NCBI RefSeq assembly: GCF_026130165.1
Contig: NZ_JAIHOM010000003.1
Location: 1-64,000 of the forward strand
Reading direction: 5' to 3'
Origin: Spirulina subsalsa FACHB-351
Lineage (GTDB): Bacteria; Cyanobacteriota; Cyanobacteriia; Cyanobacteriales; Spirulinaceae
Length of the DNA: 64,000 bases
The notes below the pieces were generated by a model, which saw nothing but the letters and a program-made list of their open reading frames with translations, did no database searches and was not told the DNA's origin. The translations under genes were made by a program, and so were the position numbers. Within the stretch, counting starts at the first letter, position 1. Each line of letters opens with the position of its first letter. Positions 56,764 through 64,000 of the stretch are shown in pieces.

Positions 56764-59367
56764 CTGCTCTCGGTGGGCGTGTAATAACTCAAGGGGTTGC
56801 CCAGAAACCTGCTCCAACATGAACAGAATATGTTCAGGGTGGAGAACCACGCCCTCGTTGGTGTAACTGCCCAGATAGTGGAGTTTCGCCCCACTGGGGG
56901 TAGAAGAGAGGAGAGAGAGGGAGAAAAGGCGATCGCGCAGGTTAATCATTTGCCGTTTCCCGGACTTGGTGGTTTTCTCAAACAAAATCTCAGAACGCCC
57001 CAACACCTCGTTAATCCAGCCCTCCCAGTTGGCCTCCTCTCCGGCCACCTCTAGGGTATATTCCGCTTGTTGTAACAAACGATTGGCCGACTTACTTTGT
57101 AGATCAATCTCTTGGACTTCATACACCGGAATATCCGGGGGAAGTTTCTCCTTCAGCAATCGTTCAAACTCCGCCACCTCATAGCGTTGAGTCAGTTCAA
57201 AATCTACTAACTCGCCGCAACTGGTCATTCCCAAGGGTAGGGCTGAGGTGATAGAAATGCGCGGCATGGGATGATATCCCCCATTAAAGGAGATGGGAAT
57301 CCCAGCGCGGCGGATCACCCGTTCCCACAGTCGCACTAGGTCGAGGTGGCTGAGGAGGCGCATTTCCCCTAATTTGCCAAAACGCACCCGCAGGCGCTGA
57401 ACCCGGTCTTGATTGGGCTTAAAATGCCCTTGGAAAGCGGGAATGGGTGGGGGTTCAATGACGATATTTTGACCAAAATCCGCCCCACAGATGCCACATT
57501 GAGAACAGCCTTCAAAGGCACAATCAGGGACCGTAGCGGCTTCTAGTGCCCGTTGTAGGTCAGCTTTGAGCCAGTCTTTATCAATGCCTGTGTTGATGTG
57601 ATCCCAGGGGAGACGGGCGTTAAGGCGCTCATCCCAAGAGTATTGGGGGCGCTTGCGTTTGGAGTCCAGACGGGTGTTTTGGGACTCCATGACGTTCCAT
57701 TCTCCCTCCTCAATTTGGCGATATTTCCAACTGAGGTCGGATTCTGCAATGGCCTGTTCCCAAGCGGCAAAGGCCTGATCTAACCCTTCCATCCAAGCAT
57801 CCATCCCCGCGCCCAATTCCCAAGCGCGACGGATTACCGGGGCTAGGGTGCGATCGCCTCGTCCCAGAAAATCCTCCATCACCGAAAAGCGCACATCGGT
57901 AAAATTCGCCTTCACCCCTCGCATTCCCCGCAACTCTTGGCGCAATAACTCCTGTTTGCGCAAAAACTCCGCCGTCGAGACAGAATGCCACTGAAAAGGG
58001 GTGTGGGGTTTGGGCGTAAAATTCGAGATGGTGACATTAAAATCTAAGCGTTTGCGTCCCTTCACCGCACATTCTCGCCGTAGCCAGCGCAGGGTTTCCG
58101 CAATGCCCAAAATATCCGCATCGGTTTCCCCCGGCAAGCCAATCATAAAATACAGCTTAACCTTATCCCAGCCCTGTTCGACGGCCGTTTTGATGCCCCG
58201 TAATAACTCCTCATTGGTGAGGCCTTTATTAATCACATCCCGCATCCGTTGGGTACCTGCTTCCGGGGCAAAGGTTAAGCCCGTTTGCCTGGTGCCACCG
58301 ATAATCTGGGCAATATTTTCATCAAACCGATCCACCCGTTGACTGGGCAGGGAAAGGGCGATATTTTCGTCCTTGAGGCGGTTTTTAATCTCCATCCCCA
58401 CCGCAGGCAGGGCTAAATAGTCGGAACAGGAAAGGGACAAGAGGGAAAACTCATTATAGCCCGTTGCCCGCATTCCCTCAGTAATGGCTTGTACGACCTT
58501 TTCCGGCTCCACATCCCGGGCGGGGCGGGTTAACATTCCCGGCTGGCAAAAACGGCAGCCCCGCGTACATCCCCGGCGAATTTCCACTGTCAGGCGATCG
58601 TGTACCGTTTGGATATGCGGCACTAAACCGATGGAATATTCCGGTAGGGGGGCGGCGACGCGGCGTAAAATGCGGGGGGGAACGTCGGGATGGTTCGGAT
58701 GCACTGACCCATCCTCGGCCAGATCATAGAAGCAAGGAACATAAACCCCTTTGACTTCTTGGGCGAGTTTGAGTAATAAGCCATGGCGAGACAATCCGGC
58801 GGCTTTTCCCTCATCAACAGCTTGGCCGATTTCTGGGAGGAGTTCCTCTCCATCCCCTAGGGCGATAAAATCGAAAAAGTCGGCGTAGGGTTCGGGGTTC
58901 GATGTAGCTGTTTGTCCTCCAGCAAAAATAAGGGGATAATGGAGGCTAGATTCTTCCTGTAAGCGTTGTTGTGCGGTGAGGGGAATTCCTGCTAAGTCGA
59001 GCATTTCTAGGATATTAGTTGCCCCTAACTCGTAGCTGAGACTAAAACCGAGAATATCAAAATCGAGTAGGGGGCGACGGGCTTCTAAGGCCCAGAGGGG
59101 GGTGTGGGTGTCGCGGAGTTTCTGGGCTAAGTCGGGGGCGGGGAGATAAGCGCGATCGCACAGTTGACGCGGTTGAGCATTCAGCACATTGTAGAGAATA
59201 ATATGCCCCAAGTTAGAAGCCCCCACTTCGTACACTTCAGGATAAGTCAGCACCCAACGCACGGCGGCACTGTCCCAAGGTTTATGCACCGCCCCCACTT
59301 CATTCCCTAAGTAGCGGGCTGGTTTATTGATTTCTGGGGTGAGTAAGTTTTCAATCGCAACAACCAA
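56746..59367 (-). CDS. TIGR03960-type radical SAM protein fused to DUF2344
   Basis: An 873-residue protein. The N-terminal part (about 1-230) is a B12-binding-like domain without bound cofactor motif. The radical SAM core starts with CTRGCRFC (about 264-277, C-x3-C-x2-C). A later region (about 600-650) has CAFEGCSQCGICG, possibly a second metal site. The C-terminus (about 640-873) is the DUF2344 domain (QRLRVRFGKLGEMRLLSHLDLVRLWERVIRRAGIPISFNGGYHPMPRISI). The fusion is the standard cyanobacterial/firmicute form. Substrate unknown. Its last codons come from a dispersed repeat end. Confidence 0.9.
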   Translation of the reverse strand: MVVAIENLLTPEINKPARYLGNEVGAVHKPWDSAAVRWVLTYPEVYEVGASNLGHIILYNVLNAQPRQLCDRAYLPAPDLAQKLRDTHTPLWALEARRPLLDFDILGFSLSYELGATNILEMLDLAGIPLTAQQRLQEESSLHYPLIFAGGQTATSNPEPYADFFDFIALGDGEELLPEIGQAVDEGKAAGLSRHGLLLKLAQEVKGVYVPCFYDLAEDGSVHPNHPDVPPRILRRVAAPLPEYSIGLVPHIQTVHDRLTVEIRRGCTRGCRFCQPGMLTRPARDVEPEKVVQAITEGMRATGYNEFSLLSLSCSDYLALPAVGMEIKNRLKDENIALSLPSQRVDRFDENIAQIIGGTRQTGLTFAPEAGTQRMRDVINKGLTNEELLRGIKTAVEQGWDKVKLYFMIGLPGETDADILGIAETLRWLRRECAVKGRKRLDFNVTISNFTPKPHTPFQWHSVSTAEFLRKQELLRQELRGMRGVKANFTDVRFSVMEDFLGRGDRTLAPVIRRAWELGAGMDAWMEGLDQAFAAWEQAIAESDLSWKYRQIEEGEWNVMESQNTRLDSKRKRPQYSWDERLNARLPWDHINTGIDKDWLKADLQRALEAATVPDCAFEGCSQCGICGADFGQNIVIEPPPIPAFQGHFKPNQDRVQRLRVRFGKLGEMRLLSHLDLVRLWERVIRRAGIPISFNGGYHPMPRISITSALPLGMTSCGELVDFELTQRYEVAEFERLLKEKLPPDIPVYEVQEIDLQSKSANRLLQQAEYTLEVAGEEANWEGWINEVLGRSEILFEKTTKSGKRQMINLRDRLFSLSLLSSTPSGAKLHYLGSYTNEGVVLHPEHILFMLEQVSGQPLELLHAHREQLGLAE

Positions 59368-59459
59368 GGTGTTTTCCTCCTGCGTGAATATATCTATACT
59401 ATCGCGTTCCCGTATTGTCTCGGCTTTGCTTTGACCTCCTCAGTCAATCTTGACGGGTT

Positions 59460-59560
59460 TGATAATTAATTGATAATTGATAATTGAATTGTTCCCTATC
59501 CCCTATCCCCTATCCCCTATTCCCTATTCCCTATTACCTATTCCCTATTCCCATGAGTTG
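59460..59560. repeat. Heptanucleotide repeat tract (CCCCTAT/TTCCCTA)
   Basis: Several tandem copies of CCCCTAT and TTCCCTA, preceded by TTGATAATTGATAA runs, lie upstream of the radical SAM gene and downstream of the GTPase gene. Typical cyanobacterial STRR. Confidence 0.8.
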
Positions 59561-59563
59561 TGT

Positions 59564-59587
59564 TAGGGGGAACATGAATTCCCCCTA
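59564..59587 (-). terminator. Hairpin downstream of the GTPase gene
   Basis: A 9-bp perfect stem, TAGGGGGAA (59564-59572) with TTCCCCCTA (59579-59587) around CATGAA. It lies about 45 bp past the GTPase stop on the minus strand. No T-tract follows, so it may be a weak terminator. Confidence 0.5.
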
Positions 59588-59630
59588 GGATATGGGTTAA
59601 ACTTTCCAAAATGTCACCACTTCAAATTGT

Positions 59631-60731
59631 TTAACCCTCCACTAAACAATCCTTTAACTGTTGACGCAGTTTATCATGATCCAAATCTTGACCAATCAAG
59701 ACAATTTGATTCTTTTTCTCCCCTTTCCACTCGTCATCCTCAATAGAAAACCGCTTACCGCTTAAATGAAAAATATGACGATTGGGACTTTCTTCAAACC
59801 AGAGAATCCCCTTAGCACGGAAAATATTAGACGTTAACTGGTTATCTAAGAAAGACTGAAACTTCCGAATGGCAAAAGGTTTATCACTACTAAAAGAAAT
59901 AGAGGTGAAACCATCATTTTCTAGGTGATTTGAGTGATGATGATGGTGGTGATCATGATCGTGATCATGGTGGTGATCATGGTCACAAGTTTCATCACAA
60001 ACATGATCCTCATGATCATGATCATGGTCATGGTGGTGATGATGATCATGGTCATCTTCCACCTGATCAAAGTATTTGTCAGACTCAAATAAACCTACAC
60101 TTAAAATCAGGGGTAACGGCACTTGTGAACGAGTTGTCCGTAAGATTCGCGCCTCGGATTTAATATCCCGAATTCTCACCTCTAGCGCATCTACATTAGC
60201 CTCATCGACTAAATCAACTTTATTCAATAAAATCACATCACCATAGGCAATTTGACTGTAGGCCGCTTCACTGTTAAATAAATCTAGACTGAAGTTCTCA
60301 CAGTCTACTACCGTGACAATAGAATCTAACCGGGTCATATCCCGAATTTCTGTGCCTAAAAAGGTTAAAGCTACAGGTAAAGGGTCAGCTAATCCGGTGG
60401 TTTCAACCACTAAATAATCGATCTTATCATCCCGCTCTAAAACCCGATACACGGCATTGACTAGATCTTCATTAATCGTGCAGCAAATACAACCATTGCT
60501 CAGTTCTACCATATCATCGCCTGTGCTGACGATTAGTTCATTATCAATACCAATCTCGCCAAATTCATTGACTAAAACTGCCGTTTTAAGACCTTCTTGG
60601 TTGGTCAAAATATGATTAAGGAGGGTGGTTTTACCACTGCCGAGGAATCCTGTGATAATCGTCACAGGTAAACCGACTTTAGGAATGTCCATATTGTGGA
60701 CTGAGTTGTTTTTAGGATCGACTGTCTGCAT
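59631..60731 (-). CDS. COG0523 (CobW-family) GTPase with His-rich loop
   Basis: A 366-residue GTPase of the COG0523/CobW family of metallochaperones. Walker A GFLGSGKTT (about 28-36), the metal-binding GCICCTI (about 79-85), LNKVD and the C-terminal domain (DNQLTSNIFRAKGILWFEESPNRHIFHLSGKRFSIED) are complete. A low-complexity His/Asp stretch (about 227-265) includes over twenty His and one CDETC pair, indicating storage or delivery of zinc or another divalent metal. The start at 60731 or the Met 14 residues later is possible. A putative structured RNA lies in the divergent upstream gap. Confidence 0.92.
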   Translation of the reverse strand: MQTVDPKNNSVHNMDIPKVGLPVTIITGFLGSGKTTLLNHILTNQEGLKTAVLVNEFGEIGIDNELIVSTGDDMVELSNGCICCTINEDLVNAVYRVLERDDKIDYLVVETTGLADPLPVALTFLGTEIRDMTRLDSIVTVVDCENFSLDLFNSEAAYSQIAYGDVILLNKVDLVDEANVDALEVRIRDIKSEARILRTTRSQVPLPLILSVGLFESDKYFDQVEDDHDHHHHHDHDHDHEDHVCDETCDHDHHHDHDHDHHHHHHSNHLENDGFTSISFSSDKPFAIRKFQSFLDNQLTSNIFRAKGILWFEESPNRHIFHLSGKRFSIEDDEWKGEKKNQIVLIGQDLDHDKLRQQLKDCLVEG

Positions 60732-61186
60732 AAGCTTGGTCTGAAAACCTATGGGAATCTACATCTCTATCTTATCGGTTTAGGTGTATGCCTTGATGGG
60801 GTTAGTCCTTTGGGGGGATGATCAGCGACTGTACCCCTAGCAGATCAACTGGGAAAGAGCATACTAGGTGAGGGATGGGCTGTTTTTGCCGTTGCAGCAG
60901 GGAAAAGGCCCTCTGTCTCGCGAGAGGAGACTGTTAGAATGGGGGGTGAGTCCCTCGGATGCAGGCTTTAGTGTGAACTTACCAATCTCCTGTTCAAGGG
61001 TAGCCTAACGGGAGAGTCTGTCAAGACCTCTGATCTGTTTCTGCGGGTGATCTGTTTCTGCGGGGGGGTTGGGTTTTGCGATCGCCTCCCTCAACTTCGT
61101 CCCTTGATTATTTTAGCGGATAATACGGTTACAGGGATGTTTAAAGAAAATGGGATCACCTCACTATTTTGAGTGTAACAGAAAAA
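60732..61186. other. Divergent spacer with candidate structured RNA
   Basis: 455 bp between the GTPase and kinase genes. 60917-61030 folds into a plausible compact RNA (see the separate entry). A perfect 17-bp tandem duplication TGATCTGTTTCTGCGGG lies at 61031-61047 and 61048-61064. Promoters of the flanking genes must also be here. Confidence 0.5.
60917..61030 (+). ncRNA. Candidate structured RNA, possibly 6S-like
   Basis: The sequence can fold with an outer stem AGAGG-AGACT (about 60922-60932) against AGTCT...CCTCT (about 61014-61030). An inner 9-bp arm TCTCCTGTT/AACGGGAGA (60986-60994 with 61007-61015) includes one G-U pair and is capped by AGG/CCT. An interrupted, mostly double-stranded rod with a large central bulge recalls 6S RNA, but I cannot verify it and the length is short. 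It could instead be an attenuator or a transposon remnant. Strand is a guess. Confidence 0.3.
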
Positions 61187-62905
61187 ATGACACCCACTTT
61201 ATTAAATAATCGCTATTTAATTATCAATAAACTCGGTCAAGGGGGCTTTGGTGAAACCTTTTTGGCCAAAGATACCCATATGCCCTCCCAGCGCATTTGT
61301 GTCGTTAAAAAATTACAACCCATTGGTCATAAACCCGCCGTTTATCAATTAGTACAAGAACGGTTTCAACGGGAAGCTGCTATTTTAGAGAAACTCGGCA
61401 CAGAACAAGTCCAAATTCCCCAACTTTACGCCTATTTTGTAGAAAATAATCAGTTTTATCTGGTGCAAGAATACATTGAAGGGCTACCTCTCTCTAAACG
61501 GATGCAGCAAGGAACATTAAGCAGCCCAGAAGCGCGGGAAATCCTCATGGGTTTATTACCTGTCTTACACTATATCCACAAGGAGGGGATTATTCACCGT
61601 GACATAAAACCCGATAATATTATTTTGCGTCAGTCTGATTTTAAGCCTGTCCTCATTGATTTTGGTGCCGTTAAAGAAACCATGGGAATCGAGGTCAATT
61701 CTGAAGGAAAAATGACTTCTTCTATTGTCATTGGAACTCCCGGATTTATGCCTTCAGAACAAGCCGCCGGACGACCTATTTTTTCCAGTGATTTATATAG
61801 CTTGGCTTTAACCATTGTTGCCCTCTTGACAGGTAAGCAACCCTCGGATTTAATCGACCCACAAACGGGAGAAATTAAGTGGCGAAATCATACATCTAAC
61901 CTAGACTTAGAATTAGCAGAAGTATTAGATCGTGCCTTAGAATATCATCCTCGCGATCGCTTCCGCACCGCACAGGATATGTTAGACGCATTACATCCCC
62001 TTGCCGCGACAGTCGTAGCCAGTCCTCCCCCTCCCGTCACTCCCACCCCCTCAAAAACCCTCCCTCTGTGGCTGTTTGCAGCCATTATAGGGACAATTAT
62101 AGGCGTGAGTGGGGTAAGTGCCGTCATGTTTTTGAACGCCTCTAATCCCCCCCAAAACCCCCCCACTCCCTCAACTCCTACCACTCCCTCAACTCCTACC
62201 CCTCCCTCAACTCCTACCCCTCCCTCAACTCCTACCCCTCCCTCAACTCCTACCCTTTCCCCTTTCTACTTTGTCGCGGATTCTGCCTATGAAAACCGGG
62301 AAAATGCTCAACAGCGCTTGCGGCAGTTGAGACAAGCAGGATATAGCAGCGCGGGGGAATTTTGGATTCCTGACTATGCCAACTTATCCGGTCGGCCCTA
62401 TTATCAAGTTTATGCGGGGAAATTTGATCAGCGCGATCGCTGCCTTGAACTATTGCGACAACATGGACAACAAATCCCTGATGCCTACTGTTCTTTCGCC
62501 AGTCCTAACCCCAACGATAACCCCAATGTCGTTAAATTCCAAGACCTGCCCACAGACACCCCAAACTCTAACACTAACCCCTCACCCGCTCAAGCCGTGC
62601 AAGACTATTATGCAACGATTAACCGTCGTGACTATAACAGCGCTTGGCAACAACTTTCCCCCGACTTTCAACGCAAACATTCCAACAATCGTTACAGTGA
62701 CTATACCAACTGGTGGGAGAGTGTAGAAAATGTAGACGTTCAACAAGTGCAAGTCATCCAAAATACCGGAGAAACCGCAACAGTAATGACCCAACTCCGT
62801 TACCAACTTAAAAATGGTCAAACCTCAAGAGATCGTCTCCGTTTTCGCTTAGAATGGGATGCAAACCGGGAAATATGGGTATTTCAAGACAGCCATCGCC
62901 TGTAA
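61187..62905 (+). CDS. Ser/Thr protein kinase with SPOR-like and NTF2-like C-terminal regions
   Basis: A 572-residue membrane kinase. The kinase domain (about 1-265) has GQGGFGETF, the catalytic loop HRDIKPDNI and DFGAV, with activation region GTPGFMPSEQAAGRP. I prefer ATG 61187; a TTG at 61169 would add six residues. A membrane helix follows (LPLWLFAAIIGTIIGVSGVSAVMF, about 290-313), then Pro/Thr repeats encoded by an 18-bp tandem repeat (62155-62260). An extracytoplasmic SPOR-like stretch (about 362-446; FYFVADSAYENRENAQQRLRQLR...YYQVYAGKFDQRDRC) and an NTF2-like domain (about 475-572; AVQDYYATINRRDYNSAWQQLS) complete it. It probably senses wall or periplasmic state. Confidence 0.9.
   Translation: MTPTLLNNRYLIINKLGQGGFGETFLAKDTHMPSQRICVVKKLQPIGHKPAVYQLVQERFQREAAILEKLGTEQVQIPQLYAYFVENNQFYLVQEYIEGLPLSKRMQQGTLSSPEAREILMGLLPVLHYIHKEGIIHRDIKPDNIILRQSDFKPVLIDFGAVKETMGIEVNSEGKMTSSIVIGTPGFMPSEQAAGRPIFSSDLYSLALTIVALLTGKQPSDLIDPQTGEIKWRNHTSNLDLELAEVLDRALEYHPRDRFRTAQDMLDALHPLAATVVASPPPPVTPTPSKTLPLWLFAAIIGTIIGVSGVSAVMFLNASNPPQNPPTPSTPTTPSTPTPPSTPTPPSTPTPPSTPTLSPFYFVADSAYENRENAQQRLRQLRQAGYSSAGEFWIPDYANLSGRPYYQVYAGKFDQRDRCLELLRQHGQQIPDAYCSFASPNPNDNPNVVKFQDLPTDTPNSNTNPSPAQAVQDYYATINRRDYNSAWQQLSPDFQRKHSNNRYSDYTNWWESVENVDVQQVQVIQNTGETATVMTQLRYQLKNGQTSRDRLRFRLEWDANREIWVFQDSHRL
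62155..62260 (+). repeat. 18-bp tandem repeats encoding PSTPTP
   Basis: Four to five copies of the unit CCCTCAACTCCTACCCCT encode the Pro/Thr linker between the kinase membrane helix and the sensor region. Copy number probably varies among strains. Confidence 0.8.
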
Positions 62906-62907
62906 TC

Positions 62908-63858
62908 TTAATGATTTCCCCCAACTCCCACCCAGTGGCTTAAATCTCGATGTAATAACTCGCTCAACTGTTCAATTTCTGGCCTAAATTCTCGCTGTAA
63001 ACGTTCTTTTAACTCAGGATTAAGAGGTGAACGAGATTTTTGTTCAACATTGTATTGTTCTAGACTCCCTCTTAAGCTTTTGCGAATCCGAGAGGGAATC
63101 AGAAAGCGCACAACAGAACGTAAAGATTTAGGGGGACGACGTAAAAATTGCTGAACAGCAATATTGCGGACTTGACGATTAGCATTAACCACCTTAAAAT
63201 CGGCTGCAAAATCATCTCGACACCCTAAAAACTGTAAAGTCTTTCGATACACAGCTAGGGTATCTTGCTTGAAATCATCAAAAATAATGATCTCTACATT
63301 CTCTCGTCCAAAAATATCTAGATACCGCTTGACCTGTTCCGTATAACAAGCAATTTTCGAATAAAAAAAACATTCAACGGGATGATCCCTTTTTTCAGGA
63401 ATACCCATCCCTTTTTGCCGGGTAGCTTCTGCCTTTAAAGCTGTTGCAAAATCTGCAATATTTTCATCTCCCCAAAAAACCAACTGTGAATGCCAAGAAT
63501 ACATCATTTCTAGAGGATTCCTGAGCATAATCAAAATTTTTGCCTCAGCATTAAACTGCTTAATCTCCTGTGCCGCCCGCTTAAAATAGAGATAAAATAC
63601 AGATGATTCTCCCCGAATTTTTTCATCCTTAGTCTCATTAAAATAACTGAGATATTCCTCAAGAGTAGGTCGGCTAAAATTTAAATCACTACCAAAAAAG
63701 TGGATTTCCCTTTTCCCTCCAGCTAAATTGTCCGGGGAGTCGGGGATGTTGAGCATAAAAATTTCTGGGTGTTGCTCTAAATAGCTGTGCATTGCCGTTG
63801 TGCCGCATTTAGGAGCGCCAACAATGAAAAAGTTGGGTTTTTGAGTAGGTGTTGTCAT
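62908..63858 (-). CDS. PAPS-dependent sulfotransferase
   Basis: A 316-residue sulfotransferase starting MTTPTQKPNFF; an upstream frame to 63888 adds ten residues without similarity. The 5'-phosphosulfate loop is VGAPKCGTTAMHSYLEQHP (about 11-29). The 3'-phosphate-binding motif is LIMLRNPLEMMYSWHSQLV (about 118-136). The pattern fits the Sulfotransfer_1/heparan-type group that modifies carbohydrates or other acceptors. PAPS could come from CysC (14.8 kb). The acceptor is unknown. Confidence 0.85.
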   Translation of the reverse strand: MTTPTQKPNFFIVGAPKCGTTAMHSYLEQHPEIFMLNIPDSPDNLAGGKREIHFFGSDLNFSRPTLEEYLSYFNETKDEKIRGESSVFYLYFKRAAQEIKQFNAEAKILIMLRNPLEMMYSWHSQLVFWGDENIADFATALKAEATRQKGMGIPEKRDHPVECFFYSKIACYTEQVKRYLDIFGRENVEIIIFDDFKQDTLAVYRKTLQFLGCRDDFAADFKVVNANRQVRNIAVQQFLRRPPKSLRSVVRFLIPSRIRKSLRGSLEQYNVEQKSRSPLNPELKERLQREFRPEIEQLSELLHRDLSHWVGVGGNH

Positions 63859-63891
63859 GAAGAATTTCTCACTATAATGGGGTTGCACTGT

Positions 63892-64000
63892 TATAGCATT
63901 TCCATTTGAGTTTTGTAATCCACAAGGAAAAGCAAAGGGAACAAGGAACAGGGAACAGTATACAAGGGTTACAAGGAGCTTGAAGTATTATGAGAAACTT
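63892..64000. repeat. Dispersed repeat element running off the window
   Basis: TATAGCATTTCCATTTGAG... (63892-63924) is the reverse complement of 24683-24715 with two mismatches. 63950-64000 repeats 2961-3011 with one mismatch. The element therefore joins parts seen at two other loci and continues past the end. Confidence 0.75.

Noticed and set aside
59930-60163. Plus-strand Asp/Gly/His-rich frame
   Set aside because: Antisense of the His-rich loop in the GTPase; no start context or family.

Overview
The window is cyanobacterial chromosome. Evidence: many HIP1-type GCGATCGC octamers; chlB (dark protochlorophyllide reductase); the carotenoid desaturase and isomerase crtQ and crtH; the photosystem I factor BtpA; a COP23-domain protein; several cyanobacteria-restricted families (DUF4079, DUF6679, Mo-nitrogenase C-terminal-like); a PilMNOQ operon; and heptanucleotide short tandem repeats (CCCCTAT, CTCCCCTG types) between genes. 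No rRNA or CRISPR array is present. One tRNA, tRNA-Arg(ACG), was found.

Layout. 0-8 kb: comEC/DUF4079, an Omp85 outer-membrane protein, an oligopeptide-type ABC ATPase and enolase. 8-20 kb: housekeeping genes (btpA, grxC, glgX, cysC, fabG, an ACT-domain protein, an alpha/beta hydrolase) interleaved with at least four decayed TnpB (IS200/IS605-type) remnants and their terminal hairpins. 20-31 kb: an EamA transporter, a NarL-type regulator, crtQ, a solitary C5 DNA methyltransferase, a VanX-like dipeptidase with yidD, tRNA-Arg, moaC, a COP23 protein and crtH. 31-39 kb: a two-domain retropepsin-like protein divergent from a large zinc metalloprotease, then moaE, egtD and chlB; a ~220 bp repeat lies in opposite orientation on either side of the 31-36.9 kb block. 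39.3-46.0 kb: two very large, tightly coupled genes (1018 and 1227 aa), the best candidate for an undescribed system. 46-54.5 kb: an ABC substrate-binding lipoprotein, pilM-pilN-pilO-pilQ and a GT39-type glycosyltransferase. 54.5-64 kb: a SPOR-like protein, a Cys-rich small protein, a radical SAM/DUF2344 fusion, a His-rich COG0523 GTPase, a Ser/Thr kinase and a sulfotransferase.

Most candidate system: the 39.3-46.0 kb pair. The second gene encodes a superfamily-2-like helicase/NTPase (Walker A, DEIT Walker B, QVIYRGRG motif VI) with a long N-terminal region. The first encodes a protein I do not recognise, whose C-terminal 290 residues have a strand pattern suggestive of an RNase H/PIWI-like fold. 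This resembles nucleic-acid conflict modules built from a PIWI-like protein plus a helicase, but family membership is inference.

Repeats are prominent. At least four dispersed families are visible: a hairpin around TTGACAAG/CTTGTCAA whose two closest copies differ by a compensatory base pair; an AAACCCGG-type hairpin family; elements ending in TAGGGCTTGCTGA inverted repeats, which often abut or supply stop codons; and hairpins followed by (G)TCAA that look like IS200/IS605 right ends. Functional calls rest on motif recognition by eye, with no database search.
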